The translations under genes were made by a program, and so were the position numbers. Shown here piece by piece: positions 19,825-31,653 of a stretch of DNA of 64,000 nucleotides. Origin of the DNA: Typha latifolia. Lineage: Eukaryota > Streptophyta > Magnoliopsida > Poales > Typhaceae. The stretch is from NCBI GenBank assembly GCA_019914945.1, contig CM034101.1:9187188-9251187 (forward strand). The letters are read 5' to 3'. The notes under the pieces are model-generated. The model did no database searches. It was not told the origin of the DNA and worked only from the letters and a program-made list of their open reading frames with translations. Each line of letters begins with the position of its first letter. Position 1 is the stretch's first letter.

Positions 19825-20914
19825 TGAAACACCCACTTCCAAAACTCACGTGTTCTTCACGTGGGTATGTCCACGTGATTCCCATGTGACCGGTCAGTGA
19901 AATATTCTCACCAAGTATTTTAAACGAACCAAGCAATACCATAATAAACCAACAAAAGTCCTGAATTAATAATGTCACAGGCCTCAACAAGTCTCTAGGG
20001 TTACAAGTTCTTCTCTAATTTGCTAAAACATAAATACCCTCGCAGGGGCTAAGTTTACTGAAATAAATAGAAATAACAAATGCAGGAAAAATAGGGAATT
20101 AAATCTTCTACTCCTCAATGTCCGCATCCTCTACAATCATCTTCGAAATAATTCCACCAAAAATGGCGGTGAGCACAGGGCCCAGCAAGTAGAATCTAAT
20201 AACAATCTAAGAAATATTACGTGATAAGTAAAAATGCAGCTCATACATGTCAGGGTAAAGTACTTGGTGATCATAGCTTATCTTGCATAGAAAAATCCAC
20301 ACAGGAGTCGAGTCACAATAACATATCTCACACAGCATCACAAAAATTGAGGAGGACTAGTCAACTAGCGGTATTATCGCCCATACATGCCTGGCGACGC
20401 TGCATATGACTGGTTGTCTGTGGCCATCAGACTAAGGACCCTAGTCGTAGGCCCATCAATACCGTTCTAGTAATCATCGCACAGAGCGAAACCATCACAT
20501 ACGGCTGAGAAGAGCACACAGCTCAATAGACGCCCTGACCCTGCGTCCTCGGGTACCGCTAGAACTACAATCCCAATCTCTCAATCATCTTTTCTAATAT
20601 CATACTAGTCTAGTCTCCAATTAGGGCAGTGTAATCACCTAAATGCTCCACCTGCTACCGACCTCAGGTGTAGGCCGCTAATATAATACCATATAACATA
20701 CACTCTACCCCTAACCCCGGGTTGAGTAGGTAAGAGGGCACTGCCTAAGTGAGACTTGACTAATAGTGATACGTGCACGTGGTGTCATGACTTCTATTAT
20801 TTATTTAACATAATCATTACAATAGCAGTTATCATGATCAAACATGGGGTCTATCAATACTTGAGCATTAAGTGATAAATAATACAAAAAGAACTGACAT
20901 GTAATTAAATGCAA
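19825..20914 (-). mobile_element. Family A LTR, 3' 1.09 kb, minus orientation
   Basis: It begins (plus strand) TGAAACACCC after the primer-binding site and matches the reverse complement of 24821-25912 nearly throughout, with scattered C/T changes. The match ends at 'aattaaatgcaaa' (20914), and the next base belongs to a plus-strand pol. This is the left arm of a large inverted repeat. Confidence 0.9.
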
Positions 20915-22952
20915 ACTGACTCGGAAGAACCAGCGTTTTGTGTGGTCGGGTGATTGTGAAGAGAGCTTCCAGGAGCTGAAGAGGAGGCTTACTTCGGCAC
21001 CTATTCTCATAGTGCCTCGTAGTGGGGTAGGATATCAGGTCTACTGTGATGCGTCATACATGGGCCTGGGCTGCGTTTTGATGCAGGAAGGCAGAGTTGT
21101 CGCTTATGCCTCGCGGCAACTCAAGGATTATGAGCGTAATTATCCCACCCATGACCTAGAGCTGGCAGCGGTGGTCTTTGCATTAAAAATTTGGAGGCAC
21201 TATCTGTATGGGGAAAAGTGCGAGATTTTCACTGATCACAAAAGCTTGAAGTACCTTTTCACCCAAAAGGAGCTGAATTTGAGGCAGCGCAGATGGCTTG
21301 AATTGGTAAATGATTATGACTGCACTATTAGCTATCATCCAGGAAAGGCAAATGTGGTAGCTGATGCCCTGAGCCGGAAGTCTACAGGCAACTTGGCATA
21401 TTTGATCACTCAGCAAGTGGACATCTTAGAGGATCTACAGAGGATTGATATCCCTATTATTTCTAGCAGAGCGAGCTCAGGACTTTTTGCTCATTTGGTG
21501 GTGAGACCAACTCTAGCTGAGAGGATCCGAATTGCACAGGCGGAGGATCCTCACTTTCTGCAATTATTTCAGCAAGTCCAAGGGTCGGGTAAAGGAGGTT
21601 TTCGTATTGATGATTCAGGAGCCTTGAGGTTTGGAGATAGATTTTGCATACCAGATGTGGGCGAACTTCGAAAGGAAATCTTGGAGGAAGCTCATCAGAC
21701 TTCTTACAACGTTCACCCTGGGGAGACGAAGATGTATCATGATGTTCGCAGGTCTTTTTGGTGGCCAGGACTGAAGAGGAACATAGCAGAATTCGTATCC
21801 CGATGCCTGACATGCCAGCAGGTAAAGATTGAGCACCAAAGACCTGCCGGGACTCTCAGACCTCTACCCATTCCCGAGTGGAAATGGGAGCACATTACTA
21901 TGGATTTTGTGGTTGGATTGCCGAAGACTATAAAGAAGAAAGATTCCATATGGGTAATTGTTGATCGGTTGACCAAGTCTGCTCATTTTCTTCCAGTTAA
22001 CACCACAGATTCTATGGAGCAGCGGGCTACCTTATTTCGAGATGAGATCTTTGCTCGCCACAGGGCTCCTGTATCCATCACCTCTGATCGGGACCCTAGA
22101 TTTACATCTAGATTGTGGCAGCAATTTACTAAATCTCTGGGTACCAAATTGCAATTCAGCACGGCTTATCATCCTCAGACCGACGGCTAGTCAGAGCGGA
22201 CGATCCAGACATTGGAGGACATGTTACGTGCTTCAGTTGCTGATTTTGGACTTAGCTGGGATAGGCATCTTCCTTTGGTTGAATTTGCCTATAATAATAG
22301 TTATCACTCCAGCATCGGGATGCCCCCTTATGAGGCTTTATATGGTCGAAAATGCCGGACACCTATCAGCTGGGATGAAGTGGGGGAGCGAAAGATAGAG
22401 AACTCAGAGTTGATCCAGGAAACCATTGACAAGGTCCGAAAGGTATGTGAACACTTGCGGACAGCCCAGAGTCGACAAAAGAGCTATGCTGATCGTCGGC
22501 GTCGAGTTCTAGAATTTCAGCTTGGAGATAGAGTTTTTCTCAAGGTTTCACCTTGGAAAGGAGTTGTCCGATTTGGAAGGAAGGGCAAATTGAGCCCTCG
22601 ATACATTGGACCTTATCAGATACTGGATCGGATAGGGTCAGTTGCTTATCGTGTGGATCTACCTTCAGAGTTGTCTCAAATCCACAATGTCTTCCATGTG
22701 TCAGTATTGAGGAAATATTTACACGATCCCTCCCATGTGTTGAAAGAGGAACATATTCAGTTAAAGAAGGATCTGTCTTATGAGGAGCAACCTATACGGA
22801 TCATTGATAGATGCGTGAAGGTTCTTCGGAGAAGGAATGTACCGCTGGTCAAAGTTCTTTGGCGAAATCATGGAGTAGAGGAAGCTACTTGGGAGCTTGA
22901 GGAGGAAGTCCAGTCCACTTATCCTCACTTACTAGATAACTCCGGTACATAA
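20915..22952 (+). pseudogene. Family A pol: RNase H, integrase, chromodomain (Tekay/Del-type)
   Basis: Plus strand. It starts in the connection domain ([20 protein letters not shown]). RNase [51 protein letters not shown] and a final V-V-A-D-A-L-S-R. Integrase zinc-binding domain H-x5-H...C-L-T-C at about 21690-21820. Catalytic core: [13 protein letters not shown] (first Asp), [18 protein letters not shown] (second Asp) and, after the stop, SERTIQTLEDML (Glu). The C-terminal chromodomain-like end reads KVLWRNHGVEEATWELEEEV and finishes at 22952. One amber codon (22188-22190) replaces the Gln usual after the Q-T-D-G motif; otherwise the frame is open for over 2 kb, so this is a young copy. The reverse transcriptase core is missing to the left. 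The chromodomain ending and 2.9 kb LTR point to the Tekay/Del lineage. Confidence 0.92.
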
Positions 22953-22988
22953 TTTCGAGGACGAAATTTTTATTTTGTTGGGAGTAGT
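22953..22988 (+). other. Polypurine tract region of family A
   Basis: The stretch 'tttcgaggacgaaattt...gttgggagtag' between the pol stop and the LTR start is the conserved end of Tekay/Del internal domains, ending in a purine run that primes plus-strand synthesis. Confidence 0.8.
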
Positions 22989-25912
22989 TGTAACACCCGT
23001 AAAAAAATAAAAAATAAAAAAATAAAAAAAATAAAAAAATAAAAAATTGGCACACGTGCACCCTAACCGTAGCGCACGCGCCAAGCGCGTGCGCTGACCC
23101 CTTCTTCCCTTTCCCCCACCTCTCGCAGTTAGTTGCGAGAGGTGGGAGAGAAGATCGCCGGAGTGGAGTAACTCCACTCCGATTCTCTCTCCCCTCTCCT
23201 CTATTTAACCCCCCTTCTCCCCTAAGGTTTTTTTTTCTTCTTTTGCGGAATCTCCCCATCTTCATTGTTTCTCTACTCCCCTTTTCTCTTCCGAGCCGCC
23301 GAGGTCTTCGTCGCGGGCAACGAGCCACCGGAACGCCGGCAGCCGATCAAAACCCTCCCTCTTCGATCGTCAGGTCAGCCTTCAGCCCCTCACTAGTTTA
23401 ATTCGAAAATAGTTTAGTAAGCATGCGTATTTAGGATTTTATTTTTAGTTTACCTTCGCCAGGAAATTCGCCGGCCGGCGACCTCAGGTCGACAAACCAC
23501 CGGTTCGGGAAGCTTCCCGGTCTCTTCCCCTAGCTGTAGGTACCCAAATTGGGTACCCACAGGGTGCGTGGGAGGCGATGCCATGTCGCCTCCCACCGTC
23601 GGAATCCTTTGGCACTAGCGGCCACCACCGGCGATGGTGGCCTCGCTCTTCGTTTTCGGCTGACCCACCTCTTCACTTGGAAGGGTTGGGTATCCGAGGA
23701 TCGGGCTTCGAGCCCATCTTGCACTAGGTTGAGAACTCCATGGCCGCCGGCCATGGAGTCCTTCAACTCACACCCCCGGCCGCACTAGCCAAGAGGTTCT
23801 TTCCTCTTCTGCGCCCAAGTCGACATAGTCGACTTGGGGGTGTTGCTGCTAGAGCCGGGGGAGGGGAGGGGGCTGCCGGCGATAGGGAACGCCGGCAGCA
23901 AGACCCCTCTCCTCTGTTTCTCTTCCCGGTTGTGGAGACGTGGAGAGGGTGGGGGGTTGGGTCCCCCCACCGCTCTCTCTCTCTTTCCCTTGGATTGTGG
24001 CATGGGCTGCGTTGCAGCCCAAGCCCACAGTCCCTTTTTTTTTTTTTCTTCTAAGGGTCTCGGTGGACTGGGCTCTGGAGCCAGTCCACCACCTTCCCTT
24101 AGCTTCTGGTGGGCTGCGGAGGGCCCCGCAGCCCACCTCCTTTTTGTTGTCGGACTGGGCTCTGGAGCCAGTCCACCAACTCCCCCTGCTTGACTAGGCT
24201 CTAGAGCCCGACCCTTTACTTCTGGTCCAGGGCTGCAAGGTGGGTCTGCAGCCCACTCTCTCCCTCTCACCCTCACTTAAATTCTTTGGGCCTAGGGCTC
24301 GGCCCAACCTTTAACATTTTTCTTTAACCCTAGTCTAATTAATTGTGAGTCTCGTTATTTTTCTTAAATTCGATAGCCGCACAATTTGTAATTATTATAA
24401 TTTCTCAATCATGTTGTTAATAAAATTAGTGATTTTCGCAAGATCAAAATAATATTGAATATTAAGTCTTCTCTATTATCTTCACATTTACAATGCGAAC
24501 AGCTCTAATGACCATTATTATAGTAATTAGGACAAATAATATCTCGGACCTAGAAAATCAAACTTAATATACACAACAACACGGTTAGTTTATAAGTCCA
24601 TTAACTTATTGTTTATTTATAAATTATTAGATTCAGCATTGTGCGGGAAGGATCTTGAAATTCAGGGAGAGCCGACTGATTAGGAGAGTAAGACAAATTC
24701 CAGAAATACACTAGGCGAGTAGAATTCTATAATAGTCTTTAAATTGCATGCTTATGCCATATCTTACGTGTGGTAGTTAAATGATGCTTCTTACATATGA
24801 ATTTTATATGACATCTCATATTTGCATTTAATTACATGTCAGTTCTTTTTGTATTATTTATCACTTAATGCTCAAGTATTGATAGACCCCATGTTTGATC
24901 ATGATAACTGCTATTGTAATGATTATGTTAAATAAATAATAGAAGTCATGACACCACGTGCACGTATCACTATTAGTCAAGTCTCAGTTAGGCAGTGCCC
25001 TCTTACCTACTCAACCCGGGGTTAGGGGTAGAGTGTATGTTATATGGTATTATATTAGCGGCCTACACCTGAGGTCGGTAGCAGGTGGAGCATTCAGGTG
25101 ATTACACTGCCCTAATTGGAGACTAGACTAGTATGATATTAGAAAAGATGATTGAGAGATTGGGATTGTAGTTCTAGCGGTACCCGAGGACGCAGGGTCA
25201 GGGCGTCTATTGAGCTGTGTGCTCTTCTCAGCCGTATGTGATGGTTTCGCTCTGTGCGATGATTACTAGAACGGTATTGATGGGCCTACGACTAGGGTCC
25301 TTAGTCTGATGGCCACAGATAACCAGTCATATGCAGCGTCGCCAGGCATGTATGGGCGATAATACCGCTAGTTGACTAGTCCTCCTCGATTTTTGTGATG
25401 CTGTGTGAGATATGTTATTGTGACTCGACTCCTGTGTGGATTTTTCTATGCAAGATAAGCTATGATCACCAAGTACTTTACCCTGACATGTATGAGCTGC
25501 ATTTTTACTTATCACGTAATATTTCTTAGATTGTTATTAGATTCTACTTGCTGGGCCCTGTGCTCACCGCCATTTTTTGGTGGAATTATTTCAGAGATGA
25601 TTGTAGAGGATGCGGACATTGAGGAGTAGAAGATTTAATTCCCTATTTTTCCTGCATTTGTTATTTCTATTTATTTCAGTAAACTTAGCCCCTGCGAGGG
25701 TATTTATGTTTTAGCAAATTAGAGAAGAACTTGTAACCCTAGAGACTTGTTGAGGCCTGTGACATTATTAATTCAGGACTTTTGTTGGTTTATTATGGTA
25801 TTGCTTGGTTCGTTTAAAATACTTGGTGAGAATATTTCACTGACCGGTCACGTGGGAATCACGTGGACATACCCACGTGAAGAACACGTGAGTTTTGGAA
25901 GTGGGTGTTTCA
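22989..25912 (+). mobile_element. Complete family A LTR
   Basis: 2,924 bp, TGTAACACCC...GGGTGTTTCA, with the polypurine tract on its left and a primer-binding site on its right. It is thus shared between two internal regions (pol on the left, gag on the right), as after unequal recombination between elements. The first 1.3 kb is GC-rich with pyrimidine tracts and repeated 'gactgggctctggagccagtcc' words; the rest is AT-richer. ORFs in the GC-rich part (23530-24276, all frames) have no domain and are not genes. The 3' 1.09 kb is repeated inverted at 19825-20914. Confidence 0.9.
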
Positions 25913-25915
25913 ACT

Positions 25916-25929
25916 TGGTATTAGAGCCC
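25916..25929 (+). promoter_or_regulatory. Primer-binding site, family A plus-strand copy
   Basis: TGGTATTAGAGCCC, three bases after the LTR end; one C-to-T change from the canonical tRNA-Met complement present in the inverted copy at 19810. Confidence 0.88.
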
Positions 25930-26082
25930 AGGTTTACTATAATCCGGCAAGTTCTCTAGGGTACAATCCACATATTGATTTAGGAAATATAAAGAACCTT
26001 GATAGTTTTGGACATGAGAATGTTAGAGACATGTAGGTGTAATTTTGTAAATCTTAAATAAATTATGTTGAACTTATCAGGA

Positions 26083-26571
26083 ATGCCGCCTAGACGCACT
26101 AGGTCGATCCGGGCGACCGTTTCTGAGGGAGCTTCTGCTCCAGTTGATGAGCCAACCGTTGATGCTTCAGCCAGTAGCGTAGAGGCTCTCGGGCGTTTGG
26201 TCAGACAGCAGGAGAGGTTCATTGAGGAGCTAATTCGCGAACGCACAACGGTGGCCAGGACAAATCCGCTGAGTGGATCGTCTGAGCATCTCACTATAGC
26301 CGATTAGGTTGGAGGGGGGTCATCATGGCCACTAAACCGGTTTATGCAGCTAAATCCTCCGGTGTTTAGTGGCACGACTGATCCCATGGAGGCGAACCGG
26401 TGGCTTATGGACGTGAAGAAGATCCTGACTGCTTTCAGATGTCCATAGGATCAGCAGGTGACCTTTGCCACTTTTCTTCTTCGTGGGGAAGCGGAAGAGT
26501 GGTGGAAGGCCACTGAGCGCTTGATGCCAGATCGGCCTATGGGAGAGTACATCACATGGAAGGCGTTCACC
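26083..26571 (+). pseudogene. Family A gag N-terminal part, plus-strand copy
   Basis: Starts MPPRRTRSIRATVSEG, identical in design to the inverted copy at 19096-19672, with two stops (after T-I-A-D, and after FRCP). It includes VTFATFLLRGEAEEWWKATE and RPMGEYITWKAF. At 26571 it switches without a break in frame to RNase H of family B, creating a chimeric frame of no likely function. Confidence 0.85.
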
Positions 26572-26915
26572 AAAGAGTTCATTATGGAATGTGATGCGTC
26601 GGGTGTTGGCATAGGAGCTATACTTATGCAAAGAGGATGTACCATAGCCTTTCTTAGTAAGGCTTTGTCACAAAAATCTCAGCAATTATTGACCTATGAG
26701 AAATAGATGTTGGCAATTCTACATGTAGTGACAAAGTGGAGGCCTTATTTGATTAGTAGACGATTCATTGTCCGAACGGATCAAAGGAGCCTTTCATACT
26801 TTATGGGATAGCGTATACACACTCTGGCACAGCAAAGATGGGTCACAAAATTGTTGGGATATGATTATGAAATCCAATACAAGAAAGGAACGGAAAATAT
26901 AGTGGCGGATGCAAA
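26572..26915 (+). pseudogene. Family B RNase H fragment
   Basis: KEFIMECDASGVGIGAILMQ, QQLLTYEK followed by a stop, then AILHVVTKWRPYLISRRFIV, RTDQRSLSYF and WVTKLLGYDYEIQYKKGTEN. It is the domain downstream of the reverse transcriptase broken at 10948, on the same strand, so it may be the far side of the same B element, with about 0.45 kb lost. It ends in the residues V-A-D-A where it is fused to LTR U5 sequence. Confidence 0.75.
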
Positions 26916-27170
26916 GGGCATAAATGTGAAAGTTATAAATCAGGAAGTTGCGGACCTAACCCAATTAATTTCGTAATTTTCTGACTACTGGAGAATATTT
27001 GACAAATAGTTTGTCACGGTTGCATTGACTGATTCTTGTAATACATTCAGATCTTGAAGGAATCGTAGTGTAACATATCTTTGGTTCCAGATTTTATCAA
27101 TTAGTATCAGAGCTTATCATCTGGTATCAGAGCCTATCTTTTGGTACTAGATCATATTAAATTGGTATCA
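26916..27170 (+). mobile_element. Family B U5 end with three primer-binding-site-like repeats
   Basis: U5 words 'aaagggcataaatgtgaaagttataaatc' and 'tactggagaatattt' match those at 13315 and 52490. After the LTR end ('ttttatcaa', about 27103) the word (T/G)GTATCAGAGC occurs three times, at about 27105, 27122 and 27160, spaced by short AT-rich pieces. Only one is needed as a primer-binding site. Confidence 0.65.
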
Positions 27171-28199
27171 GAGCCTATCATCAAGCCAGACCTTATCGCA
27201 CCCATACATGAGAACACTCATGGTGAGACACTCTTTCATCAACTGATGTATAGATTAGTTAGTCCACCATATTTTTCTTGTAGCTTGAGCAACGCCATCG
27301 CCTTTCATCAATCTTGATGTTGATCGCTCAATTTGGTGAAGGAGAAAAATGAAAGGTGGTGGAGAGTTCTATCTAAAATCTTTGCTTCTGTTCCTACTCA
27401 TAGTTGGATAGATGGTCAACCTTAAGACTAGAAATAATTGGAGGAGGTGGTGGGATACAATAGAGGAGAGAGGGAAGGGTATTTTTGTCATAAAAAATAT
27501 TTTTTAATTGTCACATAACTAGCACATGATAACTTACGGACAGATGATATAAGTAAATGAACCATAATAGAAGAGGTCAAATGATATACTTTTGATAATT
27601 CAGGGGGTTAGCATGTACCAAAAAAAATTTGAAGGGGTCATTGTGAAAATAGGTGGTAGTTCAATGAGTGAAAAATAAATTATCCCTATAAATAATATAT
27701 ATTTTGAGGGATATACATACAATTATACTACTTTTATAGATATTTTTTTTATTTTTAGAATTATGTATACCTATATGCTATTTAAATATTTTTATAAAAT
27801 TAGCAATTTGACCAAGTGAACCACCAATTGAACCAATAACCTAGTGACCCGTTCTTTGACTGGGTCAATGTTCGGTCCGATTCTGATAACTATGTTGCAG
27901 ACATTTGATAAATATTTCTATAAACATAAAATGGACACAAAATCTATATTAGTAGGAAATAAGTTATTCGTATCCATATCCGCATTCGAGAAGAAAATTC
28001 CTAAAATTTTCACCATCACGTGCATTTATGGTCGCCAACTTTTCATCGTGTCCCACCCTACCTCAATCATAGTCCCTAAATTGTTTTGCACCCACCTCCA
28101 TTATGTCTATGGCTCTTCTTGGCCTTCTCACACCACTTCAACCTTCCCTATCGGCTGGCTCTCCTCAGTAGTCAGCTGCTATCGCAGCCACAACCTTCT
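27171..28199. other. No gene recognised
   Basis: AT-rich sequence with short open frames only. The longest, 27844-28218 (124 aa), has no recognisable domain and runs into the D2 LTR. Possibly decayed retrotransposon leader after the primer-site repeats. Confidence 0.4.
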
Positions 28200-28877
28200 T
28201 GTAACAACCTATCTTTAAAAAAAAATTAATTAGTGCATGGTACGACGTGGCCGACCACAGCGTGGCTGGCCTCATGCCATGCAGCGGCGGGCGAGCTGAG
28301 GACACCACGCGCCCCCAGCTGCCAGCACGGCCAACCTGGCTAGTTCAGCTAGCGCATTAGGCCATGCAGCCAAACCCCATCCACCTCCTCTCTCTCTCTC
28401 TTTCTTCTCTCCCCTCTCTCTCTTTTGGTCTCTCTCTCACTCTCTCTCCCTCTCTCTCTCAAACTCTCTTTCTCTCTCTTTTCCTTGTGTCGCCGCCACC
28501 AAGATGAGCTCCTCTCTCTCCCCCTCCCTCTCCCTCTCTCTCTCCCCCTCCCCGCTAGCCAAGTCTCCTCCCTTCCTTCCCTTCCTTTCTTCTCCTCCTC
28601 ACTTCTTTTTCTTTCTATTTTCTTCTTCTTCTTCTTTCTCAACTTTTTCTCCTCCTATTTTTGTAATAGTGCTAGGCTCGACCTAGCACGAGTGGCAAAT
28701 TTTTATTTTATTATTGTTTATTTATTTATTTAGGTATTTCTTTCTTAATTAATGCAAATAGATTATTTAGATATTAATTATTTTAATAGTAATATATATT
28801 CTTCAATATGATTATTATTAATTATAATTAGTATAATTAATGATTAAGTAGGTTATAAACTATTACACATAAATATA

Positions 28878-30981
28878 TGTAAATACTCAAACTCTAAACA
28901 CATGCATGGCACGAACCCACACGGCATTTGCATGGCACCTAAAACTATTTGATTAGTTACTAACAATCAAATAAACATGTATCAATATCATAATTTTATC
29001 TACAATATCTAAACTAAGAATAATTCAAGTCTAACTGTCAACAGCATACAGATAACCCTACTTGGGCCCCACATAGGCCACAATATATTATCAAGAGCTT
29101 TTCACAACTACATATGTACAATGGTGGTATATACATAATTATACAAGTACAAAGTCACTTGCTAGAATATAAGACAAGGATAAAGACACACTTTGAAAGA
29201 TGTTCACTGATACATCAGATAACATAACTTATCTAGCATATAATAGTAACCACACTCTACTCTTCACCCACTGGCAAAACCTCTAAGAAAGGCTTAGTGA
29301 ATAGACCTTACCCCGAATCAGTGAAGCCAAACAGAGAGTAAATCAAGTACTGGATAATATGAATCAGAAAAAAGCATCATGTTGTGACTGAACATATAAG
29401 CAAGTCCTCGATAATGTCGGATCTATAGTAAATGTCATGTTATAACTGATCAAGAACATAAACTCTTGACAATGTATAGATAAACTTCTACGTCATACTA
29501 TTATCGTATCACTCGCAAATATAACACATATGATCCATGTCGACTATGTTATGATGTCAAATGCAATGGTGTATAAATTATGATAATTACTCAATAATCA
29601 TATGAAACTCTCCATATCACAATCATCACCGACATCTTGGTATACCACCATCATACTATACCACTGTGCACAGTCAACACCCGATACCCGGTCTCAACAT
29701 TATGCCCGAAGGCTCAGAACATACTTTGCCATCACAAGGAGTATCTCAAATATAACCATACCCTGCCATCCACTAAGGGTATCAACATCTATCCAAACCG
29801 GGCAACCTTCTAGCTAATAGAAATCTCGTGAGGATAACTCACCACATATGCCCTAGTGAACGACATGTGTCTGAATGTCTGCTGCGCACATAAACTAATG
29901 ACCTTGAACATAAAGCCACAGGATCGCGACTATGTCGAATGATCAATCATCCACCAAGCACGTCCTAACCCTCACGCCCACTCGGGTAACCTCACGCTTT
30001 CTATCAACTATCCTATCAATCATATTTTATGCTTTCGTTCTAAATGATAGATCATATGCGTGTATCCAGTACGATAACAAGTCAATGCATAATAGGAATT
30101 TAGGTGGAACAAGAATCAAAAGAAAAATGATGCAATGTAGTCTCCAACCGTGTAGTCAACACATGCATACACATGCTAATCTATTGCAACATGTATACTC
30201 ATACTAAATATCAATTAGACATAAAATTATAACATTATAGTCATCCCTAATCATCTCTATATATCATCATCATACTCATATCCAAGATTAGCTAATTGCA
30301 TGCATGATAAAATATGCTCAACTGTAATCATATTTAGATAAAGTCATATAATTATGCTGGAGGCCAAAAATATGTATATACATAATATATAATATAACAT
30401 AATTTGATAAAGATGTCTATGGGATAAGACTACTCACCACCACTGCAATTACCAAACAACCACTCGTTCACGTTGCTACGACAACGATCAAGTCTCGATA
30501 GCCAAGTCCACGGGGTCTTGAGCAGGGGGTCAGAATCTAAAATTATTTATAACATATAATGTCAGTCTTTATATTAACTAAAATTAACCCGGCTAAAAGA
30601 TAATTTCTCATTGTAATCATATATTCTTCATACCTATATTTGTTTTGTTATTTATTAACCATAATTATATTATCTAATAGTGTATTTAAAACATAATTAT
30701 CTGTCTATTCTTCTCTTTGATAATTAAGAAAAATAAGAATTAAGTTACTACAAATAATTACGCAAGAATATACGTACATAACCCTAATAATTACTATTAC
30801 CTATCTAGGATTAATAGAGTAATTTATGTTGCAGGTATTTTGCTAAACATGAAATAATTAGATTTATTTAATAACTATGATATAATTAGATTTAATTCAT
30901 ATAAATTAAATAAATTAGATTAACTAAACTAATTAAATAATTAATAACCTAATCAAATATAATTAGTAATCAATAATATGC

Positions 30982-31022
<41 letters not shown>

Positions 31023-31240
31023 ACACAGTGCTGGGCTCAGCCCAGCACCTTAACATAGCTGGTGCTGAGAGAAGGAAAGAAGGGAAGGAGGAGGAGGAGG
31101 AGGAGGAGAAGAAGAAGAAGGAGAAGAAGAAGAGGAAGAAGAAAAAGGGGAAGAGGGCTGCGCTGTAGGGGAGGGGTACGACCGCTGGTGGCCACTCAAC
31201 GGCCGGCCTCTCGTCGGCGGCTCACACCTCGGGCAATCCC

Positions 31241-31303
<63 letters not shown>

Positions 31304-31653
31304 AGAGAGAGGGTGGCTCACCGGTGAATAGAAGGGTTGGCGGCGGCTCTTCCCGATGGTCGGTGACTGCTGGTGGACTAGAGGACAGAGAGAAAGGGAG
31401 AGAGCTAGAGAGAGAGAGATCGAGAGAATGCTAGGAAGAGAGAGAGAAAAAAATTAGAGAGAGATAGTCACGCGGCGGCAGCGGAGTGGTTGGTGGGCTG
31501 GGTCCCACCTCCACGCGTCGTCGCGGCGTGGAGAAGAGTGGCTCGGTGGAGGTGCCATATCATTCATGGCATGTTGGGCCTGAGGTCGGCCACAGCGTGA
31601 CCAGTCGTGTCATGCCCAGCTAGTGTTTTTTTTACCCTACTTGGGTTATTACA
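28878..31653 (-). mobile_element. D2 solo LTR (inverted) with target duplication ATATA
   Basis: 2,776 bp, plus-strand ends TGTAAATACT and GGGTTATTACA. It is flanked on both sides by ATATA (28873-28877 and 31654-31658), a perfect 5-bp duplication. It carries the D2 LTR in minus orientation: its GC-rich start with 'ctgggcatgacacga'-type words lies at the right end, and a (GA)n tract at 31243-31310 is the complement of the (CT)n tract of other copies. No internal sequence remains, so it is a solo LTR formed by recombination after insertion. The Arg/Glu-rich frame at 31062-31331 is only a reading of the purine tract. Confidence 0.9.
31243..31310. repeat. (GA)n microsatellite within the D2 LTR
   Basis: About 65 bases of almost pure GA. 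Comparable CT tracts are at 2150-2172, 28380-28480 and 45340-45385 in other D2 LTRs, always at the same place in the LTR. Confidence 0.85.

Noticed and set aside
23530..24276. Overlapping long open frames in the GC-rich part of the A LTR
   Set aside because: Open in nearly all six frames because of high GC and few stops; Pro/Gly/Arg-rich, no domain, inside an LTR.
31062..31331. Arg/Glu-rich frame
   Set aside because: Direct translation of AGG/GA simple repeats inside a D2 LTR; the mirror frames at 28349-28733 and 45427-45855 arise in the same way.
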